64,000 nt of DNA from assembly GCF_003688665.1 (NCBI RefSeq), contig NZ_REFO01000010.1, positions 186,001-250,000 of the forward strand, given 5' to 3'. Shown here piece by piece: positions 63,136 through 64,000 of the stretch. The notes under the pieces are model-generated. The model had not been told where the DNA came from. It was given only the letters and a program-made list of their open reading frames with translations, and searched no databases. The stretch comes from Hydrogenothermus marinus (GTDB lineage Bacteria; Aquificota; Aquificia; Aquificales; Hydrogenothermaceae). Every line of letters starts with the position of its first letter. The first letter of the stretch is position 1. The position numbers were made by a program, and so were the translations under genes.

Positions 63136-64000
63136 ATGTTTGTAGATAAAGTAAAAATATATGTAAAAGGTGGAGATGGTGGTAATGGCTGTGTAGCTTG
63201 GAGAAGAGAAAAATTTGTTCCAAAAGGTGGACCAGCAGGTGGTAATGGTGGAAATGGTGGTAATGTTATATTAAAAGCAGATAGTAGAATGAAAACTCTT
63301 TATGATTTTAAACTAAAAAGACATTTTAAAGCAAAAAGAGGACAACATGGCTCTGGTTCTAATAAACATGGTAAATCTGCTGAAGATTTAATTATAAAAG
63401 TACCAGTAGGAACTGTAGTAAAAGATGCTGAAACAGGCGAGATACTTGCAGATCTTGTAAATGAAGGAGAAGAGGTTGTTGTTGCAACAGGTGGAAAAGG
63501 CGGAAAAGGAAATGCAATGTTTAAATCTGCTACAAATCAAGCACCTGATTATGCAGAAGAAGGAGAAAAAGGAGAAGAAAGATGGATAGAGCTTGAGCTA
63601 AAACTTATTGCTGATGCTGGAATTATTGGATTTCCAAATGCAGGAAAATCTACTTTAATTTCTGTTTTATCCCATGCAAAACCAAAAATAGCAGATTATC
63701 CATTTACAACCCTTTCACCAGTTCTTGGAGTTTTACAGCTTGATTATGGAAAATCAATAGTATTAGCTGACATTCCAGGCCTAATAGAAGGGGCATCTCA
63801 AGGAGCTGGTTTAGGACATGAGTTTTTAAGACATATAGAAAGAACAAAATTTTTAATTCATGTAATAGATATATCTGATTTTAGAGAAAGAGATCCGATA
63901 CAAGCTTTTGAATCTATAAATAAAGAGATGAAAGAATATAATCCTAAGCTACTTGAGAAACCTCAAATAATTGTAGGAAATAAAATAGATATGCTTTCAA
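63136..64000 (+). CDS. obg: Obg family GTPase CgtA (3' end outside window)
   Basis: Obg is an essential GTPase for 50S assembly and stress responses. The 288 codons present include the glycine-rich Obg fold ([50 protein letters not shown]) and the G domain: G1 [11 protein letters not shown]2 [11 protein letters not shown]3 [10 protein letters not shown]4 NKID at the very edge. Start ATG 63136 follows AAAAAGGAAATAACT. Truncated only by the end of the window. Confidence 0.96.
   Translation, partial: MFVDKVKIYVKGGDGGNGCVAWRREKFVPKGGPAGGNGGNGGNVILKADSRMKTLYDFKLKRHFKAKRGQHGSGSNKHGKSAEDLIIKVPVGTVVKDAETGEILADLVNEGEEVVVATGGKGGKGNAMFKSATNQAPDYAEEGEKGEERWIELELKLIADAGIIGFPNAGKSTLISVLSHAKPKIADYPFTTLSPVLGVLQLDYGKSIVLADIPGLIEGASQGAGLGHEFLRHIERTKFLIHVIDISDFRERDPIQAFESINKEMKEYNPKLLEKPQIIVGNKIDMLS

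Overview
The window is about 64 kb of AT-rich, gene-dense chromosome from a Gram-negative bacterium. It carries LptD, signal-peptide-bearing outer-membrane barrels and porins, and TTG/GTG starts with strong AGGAGG ribosome sites. Gene content suggests a chemolithoautotrophic thermophile of the Aquificota, most likely Hydrogenothermaceae (Sulfurihydrogenibium-like). Pointers are a short Hfq in a miaA-hfq-hflX cluster, an Aquifex-type DnaC, a GH57-rich glycogen operon, NosL- and FixI-like copper proteins, and a 4-Cys L28 protein. The taxonomic call is an inference from gene content and base composition. I saw no CRISPR array, insertion sequence, prophage or rRNA operon.

Layout: 1-5.5 kb holds the 3' end of a large secreted/outer-membrane protein (possibly PelB-like), tsaD, ctpA, a 39-residue membrane peptide and a two-domain acyltransferase of OlsF type. 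5.7-12.7 kb is a plus-strand run: OsmC protein, two small membrane proteins, gatA, moxR, DUF58, a TgpA-like transglutaminase and hemH, then tRNA-His. 12.8-16 kb has a CMD-family gene broken by a stop codon, bioA and a protein with a four-fold repeat. 15.5-23.6 kb is a long minus-strand series from miaA through hfq, hflX, HIT, TusA-DUF3343, DHH, TetR, dnaC, hisB and a DeoR-NosL fusion regulator to fmt. 23.7-29.6 kb has an IclR regulator, lptD, rbgA, dnaX, ybaB and recR. 29.7-32.5 kb is a nitrogen operon (glnB, amtB, porin) behind a sigma-54-like promoter. 33-46.4 kb is one glycogen/alpha-glucan operon. 46.4-49.7 kb carries ridA, hisA, a phosphoribosyltransferase and a HerA-like ATPase. 49.8-64 kb holds mtaB, a diguanylate cyclase, argH, a copper P-type ATPase, pyrK, queD, a gamma carbonic anhydrase, tRNA-Pro, tpx, an iron transporter, moaCB, rpmB and the start of obg.

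How genes work together: the glycogen operon couples storage polymer synthesis (glgA, glgB, a nucleotidyltransferase fused to a degenerate phosphomutase) with breakdown and remodelling (glgP, two GH57 enzymes, galT) and has no recognisable glgC. moxR, DUF58 and the transglutaminase form the usual MoxR/DUF58/TgpA trio. glnB, amtB and the porin suggest nitrogen-limitation control of ammonium entry across both membranes.

The points most worth a second look are: a DeoR helix-turn-helix fused to a NosL-like cysteine-rich domain; a TusA-DUF3343 fusion; a dnaX A-run that could make a short gamma form; a DUF58 gene whose only plausible full-length start is ATA; a nonsense-broken CMD gene; a four-fold-repeat protein of unknown family; and the fact that six of nine convergent gene pairs share overlapping stop codons.
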